Notes: generated from the letters alone by a model not told the origin. A stretch of DNA of 64,000 nt from Mesobacillus subterraneus (GCF_003937825.1 NZ_RSFW01000017.1:62001-126000); one strand, 5' to 3'. Positions 1 through 8,526 are shown, counted from the first letter of the stretch. A program made the numbers and translations.

Positions 1-143
1 TGGAGATCATGATGCTCCGCGATCCAATAACGGGAATAACCAAGTTCCTCTGCTGCTTGTGCCAGCATGATTGATTGTTCCAAAGCGTCTTTTGCAGACT
101 GATTCGATGAGACCGGCGCCTGATCCAGAATACTCAATTTCAT
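1..143 (-). CDS. LLM-class flavin-dependent oxidoreductase, N-terminal fragment
   Basis: Only the first 47 codons are inside the window; the gene continues beyond base 1. The start ATG at 143 is preceded by AAAAGGAGTAAGCC, a strong ribosome-binding site. The visible residues begin MKLSILDQAPVSS and reach SRYWIAEHHDL, the N-terminal signature of bacterial luciferase-like flavin monooxygenases (MsnO8/YtmO-type). Such enzymes use reduced FMN supplied by a reductase; the substrate cannot be told from this part. It starts four bases after the stop of the upstream small gene, so the two form one transcription unit. A full-length member of the same superfamily lies at 12240-13262. Confidence 0.85.
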   Translation of the reverse strand, partial: MKLSILDQAPVSSNQSAKDALEQSIMLAQAAEELGYSRYWIAEHHDL

Positions 144-146
144 GGC

Positions 147-431
147 TTACTCCTTTTCTTCCAAAAAATCCACTTTAAAAACTCCCACCTGGTCACTTTT
201 ATATAAATTGGTGACAGATGTGGAATACTCAATGATTTTACCTCTAAAAGCGATTTCAGCTTCTGGTATCTCTATATCAAATATACCTTTATACAATAAC
301 GTAGTAATCTCGTGGTACTTCTCGCTTATTACATTGAATTCTGCAGAAATTCTCATTTTACCTTCAACTTGCTTAATATCTATACTTTTTAAAAGGATCG
401 ATTGACCATCTAGAACCAACTGGCTGCCCAC
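147..431 (-). CDS. DUF3219 (YkvR-like) small protein
   Basis: A 94-residue protein read from a GTG at 431, with AAAGGA about 11 bases upstream. It contains the pattern EYHEITTLLYKG-like, then a stretch ending TSVTNLYKSDQVG, which I associate with the Bacillus/Staphylococcus DUF3219 family (YkvR of B. subtilis); this is from memory of the family and not from a search. No membrane segment or signal peptide is visible and the biochemical role is unknown. Its stop lies next to the start of the luciferase-like oxidoreductase gene, so co-transcription is likely. Confidence 0.65.
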   Translation of the reverse strand: MGSQLVLDGQSILLKSIDIKQVEGKMRISAEFNVISEKYHEITTLLYKGIFDIEIPEAEIAFRGKIIEYSTSVTNLYKSDQVGVFKVDFLEEKE

Positions 432-467
432 TCGACTTCATTCCTTTCTTCTATCGAATAATAGAAA

Positions 468-490
468 AGTCTGCCCTGAATGGACAGACT
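468..490 (-). terminator. Terminator after the alpha/beta hydrolase gene
   Basis: AGTCTG and CAGACT arms enclose a short loop and continue with TTTTC on the minus strand, just after the hydrolase stop at 499. Confidence 0.5.
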
Positions 491-498
491 GTTTCGAG

Positions 499-1290
499 CT
501 ATATTTTCTCAAGAAACCCCTTCATTGCCTGAACCAAATCATCCGGCTTTTCATACATGCTCATATGGCCGGAACCCTCGATAATATATTTCCCGATATT
601 AGGTTTTTCCACTGTAAAACTCTTCTCGGGCGGCACTATTTGATCCTGTTCACCAGCAATAAGAAGGACAGGCAAGCCTGTTTTCTCCAGGACATGGTTT
701 CGATTTGCCCTGTCCCTCATCGCCAGCAAAGCACTTACCATACCTTTTATTGAAGTCTTCATGCCAATTTCGGCTGCCTCTGCTATATCTTGAGCACCCG
801 CTTCAGAATAATCCGGTGCGAAAAGCTTCTTGGAAAGGCCGTCGATAAACTCTTTTGGGCCCTCAGCCTGTACCTTGTCGGCATTCGTCCCTCTGGCTGC
901 TTTAGCTTCCTCTGAATCCGGATTCGCTGTCGAATGCACTAACGAAAATCCATTTAGGTATTTTGGATAAAGCTCCGCAAAAGCGAGGGTGATATAACCT
1001 CCCAGCGAATGACCGAACATGGTCACTTTCTCCAGCCCTAACTGCTCAATCATGTCTTTTATAACTCCTGCCATCTCTTCAATACTATACTTTTCCTGGC
1101 CCATACCAGACTCGCCATGACCTGGCAAATCCAGGGCAATCACCCGGTGCTGAACCGCCAGCTCCGGGAGAACCTTCTCCCAATAAAGCTTGCTCCCTGC
1201 AAAACCGTGGACCAGGACGACAGGCTTTCCGCTTCCCTGGTCGTAAAAGCTAATTTCAGTATTGCCTGCATGTAAACTTTTGGATTCCAT
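499..1290 (-). CDS. Alpha/beta-fold hydrolase
   Basis: A 263-residue cytoplasmic hydrolase of the alpha/beta fold. The oxyanion motif HGF is at residues 28-30, the nucleophile elbow GHSLGG at 93-98 with Ser95 as nucleophile, the likely acid is Asp216 (GEQDQIVPP) and the base His242 (GSGHMSMYE), so the triad is complete. The length and motif spacing match the small esterase/haloperoxidase-like group (compare carboxylesterases and MenH-like enzymes), but the substrate cannot be read from sequence. The ATG at 1290 follows GGAGCGGAAAAA. It appears to be a single-gene unit with its own terminator, transcribed divergently from the GH18 gene. Confidence 0.85.
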   Translation of the reverse strand: MESKSLHAGNTEISFYDQGSGKPVVLVHGFAGSKLYWEKVLPELAVQHRVIALDLPGHGESGMGQEKYSIEEMAGVIKDMIEQLGLEKVTMFGHSLGGYITLAFAELYPKYLNGFSLVHSTANPDSEEAKAARGTNADKVQAEGPKEFIDGLSKKLFAPDYSEAGAQDIAEAAEIGMKTSIKGMVSALLAMRDRANRNHVLEKTGLPVLLIAGEQDQIVPPEKSFTVEKPNIGKYIIEGSGHMSMYEKPDDLVQAMKGFLEKI

Positions 1291-1465
1291 TTTTTCCGCT
1301 CCTATCTATTCTATCTATTTATATATTCCCACAAACAAGCTTAATAATCTCTTGAAGAACACCTTATGAATGGAATGAATGAAGTAACAGGCGGATATTA
1401 CCACCTCAATTGACCGTTCATCTCTGGTACAATTTTGAGGTTGATACAACTCGGGAGGAATCCAC

Positions 1466-2620
1466 ATGAATAAACGCATGCTGCTCTTGATGGTCCTTTT
1501 CCTGACCTTCATTGGGGGTTTTATATCAGGCATTCAATATACGAATATACAAAAACCTAAAAACATCCCAGGCAGTTCCTTTGCTTCCTATTCATTAAAA
1601 AACCCTGAAGCGAAACTCGAACCTCAGAGGCAAGAGCAAGATTCAAAGGTTCTGATTGGTTATGTCCAGGATTTCAGGAATCCTCAAGAAATCGATTATA
1701 AAAGTTTGACACATGTCATCTTTTCTTTCGCCCATCCTACAGCAGAGGGCGGTTTGCTCCTGAATGGGGACCAGGCTGTTAAGAACTTACGCACCATCGT
1801 AACGTTGGCACACAAGAACAATACGAAAGCGATCCTGGCCATCGGTGGATGGTTTCATATAAATGGCGGGGAATCTTATGAATATTTTAAAACGGCGATC
1901 TCCAAGCCTGATTCCAGAAAAAGATTAGTTCAAGAGCTTGCAAGTTTAACAGATCAAGAAAAGCTCGATGGAATCGACATTGATTTTGAGCACCCTCGTT
2001 CCAAGGAAGACGCTAAATTCCTGACTGCTTTCGCCCAAGAACTGAGCGAGAAACTCAAACCTAAAGGAAAAGAACTTTCCATTGCAGTAAACGCTAAGGT
2101 ACACAGTGTGACGGGAACCGAAATCCATTCCGTTGTGTTCGATCCCGGCATGTTCAAGTACTTTGATCACGTCAATGTGATGGCTTATGACGGGCATTGG
2201 GACGGGGATTACAATGCGGCAAATCTATCCCCTTACTCCTATTCTGAAAATATAGCAGCGTATTGGACCAGCCTGTTTGATCAGCATGGCTTTCCAAGAA
2301 GCAAACTCACCCTTGGTGTTCCATTGTACGCCCAGCCAGAGGATCCAGCCATCAAACAGATTTCATACGATGCACTCATGAAGACCAATCCTGAACATGC
2401 TAAAAAGGATCAAGCAAAGTTGAATGGAACGACGTATCATTATAATGGCCATTCCACTTTGAAAAAGAAGACCGAACTGGCCAACGTCTACCAGCTGGGC
2501 GGGCTGATGCTGTGGGAAGCAGGGCTGGATGCGAAAGGAGGAAACAGTGCTGCTGCATTGATCGCCTCAGAACTAAAAAACAAAAGTGATCCCCGCTATT
2601 ACACTCGCAACGAACATTGA
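1466..2620 (+). CDS. Membrane-anchored GH18 glycosyl hydrolase
   Basis: A 384-residue family 18 glycoside hydrolase. Residues 4-22 are hydrophobic after a short basic head and form a signal anchor or signal peptide, so the enzyme acts outside the membrane. The catalytic DxxDxDxE motif is intact as DGIDIDFE (residues 168-175, Glu175 the proton donor), and AIGGW near residue 130 and MAYDGHWD near 240 are the usual barrel strands. No LysM or chitin-binding module is present, so it may act on chitin, chitodextrin or peptidoglycan-related N-acetylglucosamine polymers; which one is not clear. GGGAGGAATCCAC precedes the ATG, and a terminator follows at once. Confidence 0.85.
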   Translation: MNKRMLLLMVLFLTFIGGFISGIQYTNIQKPKNIPGSSFASYSLKNPEAKLEPQRQEQDSKVLIGYVQDFRNPQEIDYKSLTHVIFSFAHPTAEGGLLLNGDQAVKNLRTIVTLAHKNNTKAILAIGGWFHINGGESYEYFKTAISKPDSRKRLVQELASLTDQEKLDGIDIDFEHPRSKEDAKFLTAFAQELSEKLKPKGKELSIAVNAKVHSVTGTEIHSVVFDPGMFKYFDHVNVMAYDGHWDGDYNAANLSPYSYSENIAAYWTSLFDQHGFPRSKLTLGVPLYAQPEDPAIKQISYDALMKTNPEHAKKDQAKLNGTTYHYNGHSTLKKKTELANVYQLGGLMLWEAGLDAKGGNSAAALIASELKNKSDPRYYTRNEH

Positions 2621-2645
2621 AGCCTCCAAGGGCTTCATTTTTCTT
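2618..2645 (+). terminator. Terminator of the GH18 gene
   Basis: TGAAGCC and GGCTTCA arms with a 6-base loop are followed by TTTTTCTTTT. The hairpin begins at the stop codon. Confidence 0.85.
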
Positions 2646-2751
2646 TTAGTGGATTCCATTCTGGTCGGTGGACACCGTTTATGGGCTGCTTGAATAAGCT
2701 GGCAGTAAAAACTACGGTGGTGGGTTGAAATGCAATTGTCTTTAAAGAAAT

Positions 2752-2777
2752 AACCCAGGAGTGTCATCTCCTGGGTT
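2752..2777 (-). terminator. Perfect 10-bp stem terminator
   Basis: AACCCAGGAG and CTCCTGGGTT are perfect arms around a 6-base loop. It lies just after the stop of the small minus-strand gene at 2788, which is its most likely client. The plus-strand side also has a T-rich tail, so it may work in both directions. Confidence 0.7.
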
Positions 2778-2787
2778 TATTGTTTGA

Positions 2788-3057
2788 CTATGAACTTATT
2801 TCTTCAAACTCTTTTATTTTTTCGAGTCTTTCGACAAGAACCATGCATTTGCGGTTACCGATTTCATATATATACATTTTATGGCCATTTTCTTTAAGAA
2901 GCTTCTTAAATTGGATTTCGCCAGTCAAGTCATATCCATTGGCCAAATCCGAGATTTTTTTGAGGATTTGCTCCCGCGTTGGTTCATTTGTTGATGCTAT
3001 TTTAATGGGAATTGGGATACCCTTGATTTTGAAGGTAACTAGTATGACGCTATCCAA
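2788..3057 (-). CDS. Hypothetical 89-residue protein
   Basis: The reading frame opens at a TTG at 3066, but AAAGGAG directly abuts that codon. The next in-frame TTG, at 3057, stands 9 bases from the same AAAGGAG and is the better start. The product has a hydrophobic beta-strand-rich first third (VILVTFKIKGIPIPIKI) and a charged C terminus ending EKIKEFEEISS. I do not recognise the family. It follows the methyltransferase gene by about 50 bases on the same strand and could be co-transcribed with it. Confidence 0.6.
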   Translation of the reverse strand: MDSVILVTFKIKGIPIPIKIASTNEPTREQILKKISDLANGYDLTGEIQFKKLLKENGHKMYIYEIGNRKCMVLVERLEKIKEFEEISS

Positions 3058-3110
3058 TTTTATCAACTCCTTTAAAAACCTATTCGACGGGCAGCAGCCA
3101 TTTCCCTCTT

Positions 3111-3884
3111 TTACTTCTTAAATGCCGACAGAAGCATGCTTTCACCTTGGAACGCAATGACCTCTCCTCCTGCAATTTCAATAGAAAAGTAATCTTTTAG
3201 ATCTTTCTGAGCAGCAACCATGTATGTAGTCAGTTCACTTTTCTCCTGTATTGGAAGGTCCATCATTGTGCACCATGTGTCATAATGAAATTTTTTCTCA
3301 AAGGTGTACATCCTCTTGATATTAAAACCGGAATTCTCCAATAAAGAAATCCATTCAGATTTTTTATATGCCCTGAAGTGACTTCGATCCCGCATTTTTT
3401 CAATCTTATTGTAGAAGTGATCGTAGACATCATTTTCGGGGGCATTGTTATCAATCAATATAAATAATCCCCCTGTTTTCAATACCCTAAATACCTCTCC
3501 CACAAAACGGTCGACATGGGGAAAATGATGGGCAGCAATCCTGCAGGTCACTACTTCAAATGACTCTTCTGCAAAGGAAATGCTTTCTGCATCTCCCTGG
3601 ACATACGAAACATTTGCATGGCCATTTGAGGTAATGTACTTCTCAGCTTCTTTTAACATAGATTCAGTAAGGTCATAGGCAGTGACATTGCTGAAGTATG
3701 GAGCGAGTGCATTTGCTACATGCCCCCCGCCTGTTGCAATGTCCAAAAGGTTTCCTGTAACTCCAGCTTCCCGAACAAGGTCGACGACCATGGCCAGGTC
3801 CTGACCCTTCGCATGTGATTTACTCTTTACATAGTGGCTTGCATTCTTGCCGAATTGAGCTTTAACAGCTTCTTTTTCTTTCAT
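3111..3884 (-). CDS. Class I SAM-dependent methyltransferase
   Basis: A 257-residue methyltransferase of the UbiE/YcgJ type. Motif I is LLDIATGGGHVA (about residues 46-57), which binds the SAM methionine, followed by an acidic residue in VTAYDLTE that would hold the ribose, and a post-motif block with RIAAHHF and RVLKTGGLFILID. The acceptor is unknown; the family includes quinone, sterol and small-molecule methylases. The C-terminal 90 residues carry a substrate-binding cap. It is cytoplasmic with no anchor. The start ATG at 3884 follows GAGAGGGGGATATAGG. Confidence 0.85.
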   Translation of the reverse strand: MKEKEAVKAQFGKNASHYVKSKSHAKGQDLAMVVDLVREAGVTGNLLDIATGGGHVANALAPYFSNVTAYDLTESMLKEAEKYITSNGHANVSYVQGDAESISFAEESFEVVTCRIAAHHFPHVDRFVGEVFRVLKTGGLFILIDNNAPENDVYDHFYNKIEKMRDRSHFRAYKKSEWISLLENSGFNIKRMYTFEKKFHYDTWCTMMDLPIQEKSELTTYMVAAQKDLKDYFSIEIAGGEVIAFQGESMLLSAFKK

Positions 3885-3960
3885 CCTATATCCCCCTCTC
3901 TCCTCGTATAGTTATCATAACAAATAAAGGAAAAGTTTTACAGAAGGTAAAAATCCATAT

Positions 3961-3983
3961 AAAAAAGAGAGGGTTGCACCCTC
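3961..3983 (-). terminator. Terminator of the DUF1292 gene
   Basis: GAGGGT and ACCCTC arms continue on the minus strand into CTCTTTTTT, seven bases past the DUF1292 stop. Confidence 0.7.
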
Positions 3984-3989
3984 CCCCTT

Positions 3990-4259
3990 CTACTGTTCTT
4001 CGCTCATCATCTCATCAAATGCAGCCGACACCTTTTCAAATTCATCATCAGATTCAATCGCGGCCAGGTCACCTTCTTCATCCACTTTCAGAAAAAAGAT
4101 ATCGATGTCCTCGTCTGTTTCTTCCTGAAGGTCTTCAACAAAACTTACTGCTGCATAGTCTGTCCCTTCAATTGTCACCGTTCCAATCACTTCAACTTCC
4201 TGTTCTGCATCATTTTCGTCACTGATCAGGAAAACTTCCCCGACTTCGATTTTTTCCAT
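3990..4259 (-). CDS. DUF1292 acidic protein (YrzB-like)
   Basis: An 89-residue, very acidic protein with the arrangement expected of DUF1292: a beta-rich core (VFLISDENDAEQEVEVIG, then DYAAVSFVEDL) and a Glu/Asp-rich tail. The family is widespread in Firmicutes; the best known member, YrzB, sits with ruvX and ireB genes, but here the gene is alone with its own terminator. No enzyme motif is present and the function is unknown. Confidence 0.75.
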   Translation of the reverse strand: MEKIEVGEVFLISDENDAEQEVEVIGTVTIEGTDYAAVSFVEDLQEETDEDIDIFFLKVDEEGDLAAIESDDEFEKVSAAFDEMMSEEQ

Positions 4260-4373
4260 GATTGTTCCCCCTATCTTTTATGAAATGCCTGCCCGCACTA
4301 ACAAGTACATGTTCGCAAGCATAACGACTATCATTGACATTTTCCCCTAAACTGAGGACTTCAAAACGAAAGA

Positions 4374-5285
4374 TCACCTAAATAAAAAAGCAGAAATGTG
4401 TTTTTTATTTTGCTGATAGACATTCCTTCCTAGTTCTGCCAACTCCTCCATATAAGTAAAGTCATCAAAAGGGATTTCCTGTGAGAGCTCTTTATTCAAG
4501 CGCAAGTAATGGCCGCCAAGCAACAGCCGGCAATGGTATGACACAGATTCGGAAGATAAATCCATTGCCAGGTCCAACAATTTTGGCGTAACCTTCATGG
4601 ATGGAAAATGAAATGGCAGCCACTGTCGGATTCCCCAATGGGATTCTTGCTCCTTGGTGAAATCGATATTTTGCAATCCTGTTCCAATGGAAAAGATTTT
4701 AATTTCAGCCAAATCTGCCTTAAAATGATGCAGTGCCTCTGTAACCCCCACAAGTGATGGATTATTGGCCCACAACCCGCCATCGATGGACAGATATTGA
4801 TTATTGACATTGTTAGGCGGAAAATAGATGGGCGCAGAGCAGGAGGATAAAACCGCATCCCATAATTTTATTGAGAGTTCTTCCTCCTCTGCAAATCCAT
4901 AATCCGACCGATGAACATACGGCTTTCCATGTGTAATATCTACCGCCGGAATGACGAGTGGTTTCCTTATGTCACTAAGCGCGAATTCATGAAAAGCTTT
5001 CTTGAGCAATCTTCTCAGATAACGATCGCTGTACACACTCTTGAAATAACCTACCTTCGCTTTTCTATCGAAGATTTTCTCCCCATACGTCTGATAACTT
5101 TCCATCACTTCCTGCATTGGTTTACCTAAAGCAGCAGAGGCTGCAATGATGGCCCCGGTACTGGTACCTGCAATCAAATCAAATAAATCCCCCACTGGCT
5201 TTCCGTACTCTTCCTCTATTGCCTGTAAAATTGCAATCGGGAACACACCTCTTACCCCACCGCCATCAATACATAACAGTTTCAT
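4374..5285 (-). CDS. Patatin-like phospholipase
   Basis: A 303-residue patatin-family lipid acyl hydrolase. The glycine-rich oxyanion loop DGGGVRG is at residues 7-13, the nucleophile motif GTSTG near residue 40 and the catalytic Asp in SIDGGLWANNP near residue 160, so the Ser-Asp dyad is complete. The frame is open for 11 more codons upstream, but the ATG at 5285 has GGGGGA at proper distance whereas the earlier ATG has its AGGAAGG immediately adjacent. The product is probably a cytosolic or peripheral membrane phospholipase similar to the CapV/cd-NTase-effector fold, but no cyclic-nucleotide defence partners are next to it. Confidence 0.85.
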   Translation of the reverse strand: MKLLCIDGGGVRGVFPIAILQAIEEEYGKPVGDLFDLIAGTSTGAIIAASAALGKPMQEVMESYQTYGEKIFDRKAKVGYFKSVYSDRYLRRLLKKAFHEFALSDIRKPLVIPAVDITHGKPYVHRSDYGFAEEEELSIKLWDAVLSSCSAPIYFPPNNVNNQYLSIDGGLWANNPSLVGVTEALHHFKADLAEIKIFSIGTGLQNIDFTKEQESHWGIRQWLPFHFPSMKVTPKLLDLAMDLSSESVSYHCRLLLGGHYLRLNKELSQEIPFDDFTYMEELAELGRNVYQQNKKHISAFLFR

Positions 5286-5439
5286 GTGAATCCCCCGATT
5301 TGTCCATATTATTTTCATCCTTCCCTATCATGCCGAACAATATGAAAGAATCCTTTTAATAAGGCTTTTCTCACAAGAACTGTTGCTTTTGAACATATAA
5401 CCGCATCCCTAGTTAACCAAGAGAGCCTTCATAAAAGAA

Positions 5440-5464
5440 GAGCCGGCCTATACAGGGCCAGCTC
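5440..5464 (-). terminator. Terminator of the AGCS symporter gene
   Basis: GAGCCGGCC and GGCCAGCTC arms (one G-U pair) continue on the minus strand into CTTCTTTT, 14 bases past the symporter stop. Confidence 0.65.
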
Positions 5465-5477
5465 CTCGTTGTACTGC

Positions 5478-6938
5478 TTATGAAACTTTCTCATTATCCG
5501 GCTTGTAGGAATACTCCTCTTCCCAAAACTCCGCATTTTTTATGCCAAGTTTTTTGGAGTTGAAAACTGGATCAAGTCCCTGTTTTTTCTGTTCCTCATA
5601 ATCCTTGAGAGCCAGCAAGGCTGGTTTGGCCAGAAGGACAATGGCAATAAGGTTAAGCCATACCATCAATCCAAGTCCTACGTCCCCAAGCGCCCATGCA
5701 AGTGCCGCTTCCTTTACCGCTCCATAGAATGTAGCTGCTAGGATAACTACCTTCAGAATAAACATTGGCACCTTGCCATTTCTTCCTCTTAGAAGGTAGG
5801 CAATATTTGTTTCAGCCATGTAATAATAAGCCATGATTGTTGTGAAAGCGAAGAAGAATAGTGCTACTGCGACGAATTCTGCTCCAAAGCCTGGAAGAAC
5901 GGAATCAACCGCTGCCTGGGTATATCCTGGCCCTGCCTCCACACCTTTCAAGTTTTCAACAAGGAAGCCTCCGTCTGCACCGACAGTATTGAACATGCCT
6001 GTGAAGAGAATCATGAATGCTGTTGCCGAACATACGAATAAAGTATCAATATAAACAGAGAATGCCTGGACAAGACCTTGTTTTGCAGGGTGAGAAACCT
6101 CCGCTGCTGCTGCTGCGTGAGGACCAGTACCCTGTCCTGCTTCATTGGAATAAATACCGCGTTTTACGCCCCACGCGATTGCGCTGCCAAGAATACCGCC
6201 AAACATAGAGTCAGCACCAAATGCACTCTTGAAAATCAAGCTGAAGACAGCTGGAACTTCAGAGATATTCATACCGATAATAACAAGAGCAACCAGAATA
6301 TAGCCGACAGCCATGAATGGAACTGTATACTGTGCTACTGTAGCGATCCTTTTGACACCGCCAAAAATAATCAGAGCAAGAAGAGCGATTACGACCAATC
6401 CTGTTACTGTCTTGCTGATGCCGAAAGCGTTTTCCAAACCTAATGCAATGGAGTTGGACTGGATGCCTGGCATTAACAGCGACATTGCCAGAAGTGCAGC
6501 AATGGCAAACGCAATGGCGAACCATCTGATTCCAAGCCCTTTTTCAATATAATAGGCTGGACCCCCACGATAAAGACCATCTTGTTTTACCTTGTAGATT
6601 TGCGCTAAAGTTGATTCCACAAATGCACTTCCTGCACCGATAAATGCAATCGTCCACATCCAGAAAACAGCTCCCGGACCACCCATCGCAATTGCTGTTG
6701 CCGTACCAGCAATGTTACCAGTTCCTACACGGCCAGATAAAGCAATAGATAAGGCCTGAAAAGATGAAACACCCGCATCGGAACTTCTGCCCTTGAACAT
6801 GAGCATAACCATGTCCTTAATGTGTCTTACCTGCAAGAATCGTGTCAGGATGGAGAAGAGCAACCCTATTCCCAAAATGGTATAGATGACTGGTGTGCTC
6901 CATAAAACCCCATTTAACCAATTAATAAAAGCTTCCAA
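5478..6938 (-). CDS. Alanine/glycine/glutamine:cation symporter (AGCS family)
   Basis: A 486-residue polytopic membrane protein. The conserved AGCS block QALSIALSGRVGTGNIAGTA (about residues 62-81), the GGVKRI segment and WGVKRGIYSNEAGQGTGPHA near residue 260 are all present. The family moves alanine, glycine or glutamine with Na+ or H+; the Bacillus member AlsT has been linked to glutamine. The start is a TTG with AAGGGGGA five bases upstream. A sigma-A promoter (TTGTCC, 17 bases, TATAAT) lies upstream. With glutaminase, hut and amtB genes in the same window, glutamine or alanine supply for nitrogen is a reasonable role, by inference. Confidence 0.9.
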   Translation of the reverse strand: MEAFINWLNGVLWSTPVIYTILGIGLLFSILTRFLQVRHIKDMVMLMFKGRSSDAGVSSFQALSIALSGRVGTGNIAGTATAIAMGGPGAVFWMWTIAFIGAGSAFVESTLAQIYKVKQDGLYRGGPAYYIEKGLGIRWFAIAFAIAALLAMSLLMPGIQSNSIALGLENAFGISKTVTGLVVIALLALIIFGGVKRIATVAQYTVPFMAVGYILVALVIIGMNISEVPAVFSLIFKSAFGADSMFGGILGSAIAWGVKRGIYSNEAGQGTGPHAAAAAEVSHPAKQGLVQAFSVYIDTLFVCSATAFMILFTGMFNTVGADGGFLVENLKGVEAGPGYTQAAVDSVLPGFGAEFVAVALFFFAFTTIMAYYYMAETNIAYLLRGRNGKVPMFILKVVILAATFYGAVKEAALAWALGDVGLGLMVWLNLIAIVLLAKPALLALKDYEEQKKQGLDPVFNSKKLGIKNAEFWEEEYSYKPDNEKVS

Positions 6939-6978
6939 ATGAATCCCCCTTTACAAAATTGATTTCTTTCTATTTTGA

Positions 6979-7007
6979 ATTATAAGACAATTATCTCGGA
7001 AGGACAA
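6979..7007 (-). promoter_or_regulatory. Sigma-A promoter of the AGCS symporter gene
   Basis: On the minus strand TTGTCC (7002-7007) is separated by 17 bases from TATAAT (6979-6984), about 40 bases before the TTG start. Confidence 0.65.
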
Positions 7008-7049
7008 TCAAAATGTGATATTTAACAGAAAACTATTTTTACGCCTGTA

Positions 7050-7080
7050 CAAAAACACCCTCTCACTGGGTAAGAGGGTG
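7050..7080 (-). terminator. Terminator of the DDAH-like gene
   Basis: CACCCTCT and AGAGGGTG arms are followed on the minus strand by GTTTTTG. Confidence 0.75.
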
Positions 7081-7102
7081 CGACTGGGTCATTTAGAATA
7101 CA

Positions 7103-7969
7103 CTACATGGTGCTTTTTTCGCGGAGGATTGGCATTGTACAGCAGCGGAATGATCCCCCGGATTTTATGATTTCGGTAATATCCACTTCAATCACTTCAA
7201 ATCCCTTATTTCGCAGCTGTTCATTTACTCCTTTATTGACGGGAAGGCTGAATATGCGTTTATTACCTATGCACAGTACGTTTGTTCCTAAGGTAAACTG
7301 CTCCTCTTCACTTACATCAATCAACTCATATTTTGAACTGAACAGCTCAATATCTTCCTGAGTTAAAGCAGGGCGATAGATCAATGCAACATCCTGGGAC
7401 ACCACATTAAAGACACAGTCCAAATGCAGATATTCAGCTTTGAAAGGAATTGCGCGCACTTCGAATTGCGGGAGAAGTGCTTGTAAATGATCAGCTGCTT
7501 GTTGATTCGTCCGATTGCTTAGTCCAACATAGACCGTATCCTGGTCAATGACAACATCTCCGCCTTCAACCTGGTCGCCAAGCAGATTATAATAGGAAAT
7601 TTCCTCGTCCTCAAGCCATTGCTTCAGTACGTCTTCCTCTCCTTTACGAACTTCACTCGCCATTTCGGCCACGAAAATGGTTTGCCCCAGGGTAAACCCG
7701 ATATCTCGTGTAAACACTTGCTCAGGGTACTTTTTATGATATGGAAGCAAGATGACTTCCACTCCATTTTTTCTCAGGGTACTGACGAATTCATTATGCT
7801 GCTCCAAGGCCACCTCTATATGTATCCCTTCATCCTTAAAATGTTTTTGCGTTTCATTTATTACCTCACGGATTGTCATATATTGGGGACTGCACAGGAT
7901 GACCTTCTTAAGGACATCGTATTCATTTTTGACCCATCCTCTATTTTCAGGCTGGCTGTTGTGTTCCAT
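7103..7969 (-). CDS. Dimethylarginine dimethylaminohydrolase-like guanidino hydrolase
   Basis: A 288-residue member of the guanidino-group modifying superfamily (DDAH, arginine deiminase, amidinotransferase). The usual active-site blocks are present: FTRD near residue 88, EGGD near 135, the catalytic His in YLHLDCVF and the catalytic Cys in GGSFRCCTMP near the C terminus. Two adjacent cysteines occur at that point; by family alignment the first would be the nucleophile, while most relatives have a different residue second. Related Bacillus proteins are annotated as DDAH (YkgA). The frame is open two codons earlier, but GGAGGA touches that ATG, so the ATG at 7969, seven bases away, is preferred. 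Confidence 0.8.
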   Translation of the reverse strand: MEHNSQPENRGWVKNEYDVLKKVILCSPQYMTIREVINETQKHFKDEGIHIEVALEQHNEFVSTLRKNGVEVILLPYHKKYPEQVFTRDIGFTLGQTIFVAEMASEVRKGEEDVLKQWLEDEEISYYNLLGDQVEGGDVVIDQDTVYVGLSNRTNQQAADHLQALLPQFEVRAIPFKAEYLHLDCVFNVVSQDVALIYRPALTQEDIELFSSKYELIDVSEEEQFTLGTNVLCIGNKRIFSLPVNKGVNEQLRNKGFEVIEVDITEIIKSGGSFRCCTMPILREKSTM

Positions 7970-8124
7970 CCTCATTCCTCCTTTGACAAATCATTATAGG
8001 TTTTCCTTTTTCTCATTCATTCATTACCTCGAATGCAAAATCCGGTCAGAAATCCTCACACATTCACTGATTTTCCCTGGGGAATTGAGTACGATTGGTA
8101 AATCAAGAGTTAGGTGGGATTAAC

Positions 8125-8268
8125 ATGAATACACAAAAAGATGATTTTACCCTGGCACATTTGCTGGTCTTTCTTGATCTCCTAAGGGATGAAATTTACG
8201 AGGAACTTTTAAAGAAGCATGGCAATGAGGCAATCGAGTTGTTGCGCAATGTTCAAAATGAACTTTAA
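8125..8268 (+). CDS. Unknown 47-residue protein
   Basis: A short gene with ATG at 8125 after TTAGGTGGGATTAAC and stop TAA at 8266-8268. The product begins MNTQKDDFTLAHLLVFL and is predicted mainly helical, with an amphipathic centre and a Glu/Lys-rich tail. It ends 16 bases before the next start, whose GGAGG follows directly, so the two small genes are translated from one message. I do not recognise it. Confidence 0.55.
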   Translation: MNTQKDDFTLAHLLVFLDLLRDEIYEELLKKHGNEAIELLRNVQNEL

Positions 8269-8284
8269 TAAGGAGGCGCTGCCA

Positions 8285-8449
8285 ATGTCTATCTTTTTGC
8301 GGTCTGCCATAGATAAACTAAAGGAACATTATATTCAGCACTTGCTTAATTCAGGTATGACGAATATGAGTGAAACGGAATTAAAAAAGATGACTGTTAC
8401 TGAACTTAAAGATCTACTCAATCGTGAGATTAAGTGCACGAAAAATTAA
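8285..8449 (+). CDS. FbpA-type small basic protein
   Basis: A 54-residue protein with ATG at 8285 preceded by AAGGAGGCGCTGCCA. The pattern is FLRSAIDKLKEHYIQHLLNSGM then a second block ending MTVTELKDLLNRE; this two-helix layout matches the Fur-regulated basic protein (FbpA) family of Bacillus. FbpA in B. subtilis acts with the small RNA FsrA in iron sparing. No Fur box was recognised upstream, so iron control here is not supported by sequence. It lies immediately before the tnrA promoter. Confidence 0.6.
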   Translation: MSIFLRSAIDKLKEHYIQHLLNSGMTNMSETELKKMTVTELKDLLNREIKCTKN

Positions 8450-8472
8450 AAATCTTTGCAAAATCAGTTTCA

Positions 8473-8489
8473 TGTGAGAAAATATAACA
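8473..8489 (+). promoter_or_regulatory. TnrA box upstream of tnrA
   Basis: TGTGAGAAAATATAACA fits the TnrA/GlnR consensus TGTNAN7TNACA exactly. It lies 38 bases before the tnrA start and implies autoregulation by TnrA, as known in B. subtilis. Confidence 0.75.
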
Positions 8490-8526
8490 TAAACTAAAAC
8501 AACTTTACTAAAGTGTGGTGTTAAGC

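Noticed and set aside
4374-5285. Patatin as part of a CBASS-type defence system
   Set aside because: No cyclic-nucleotide synthase, ubiquitin-like ligase genes or other defence genes are adjacent.
7014-7027. TGTGATATTTAACA as a TnrA box before the AGCS symporter
   Set aside because: The half-sites are 3 bases closer than the 17-bp TnrA consensus requires.
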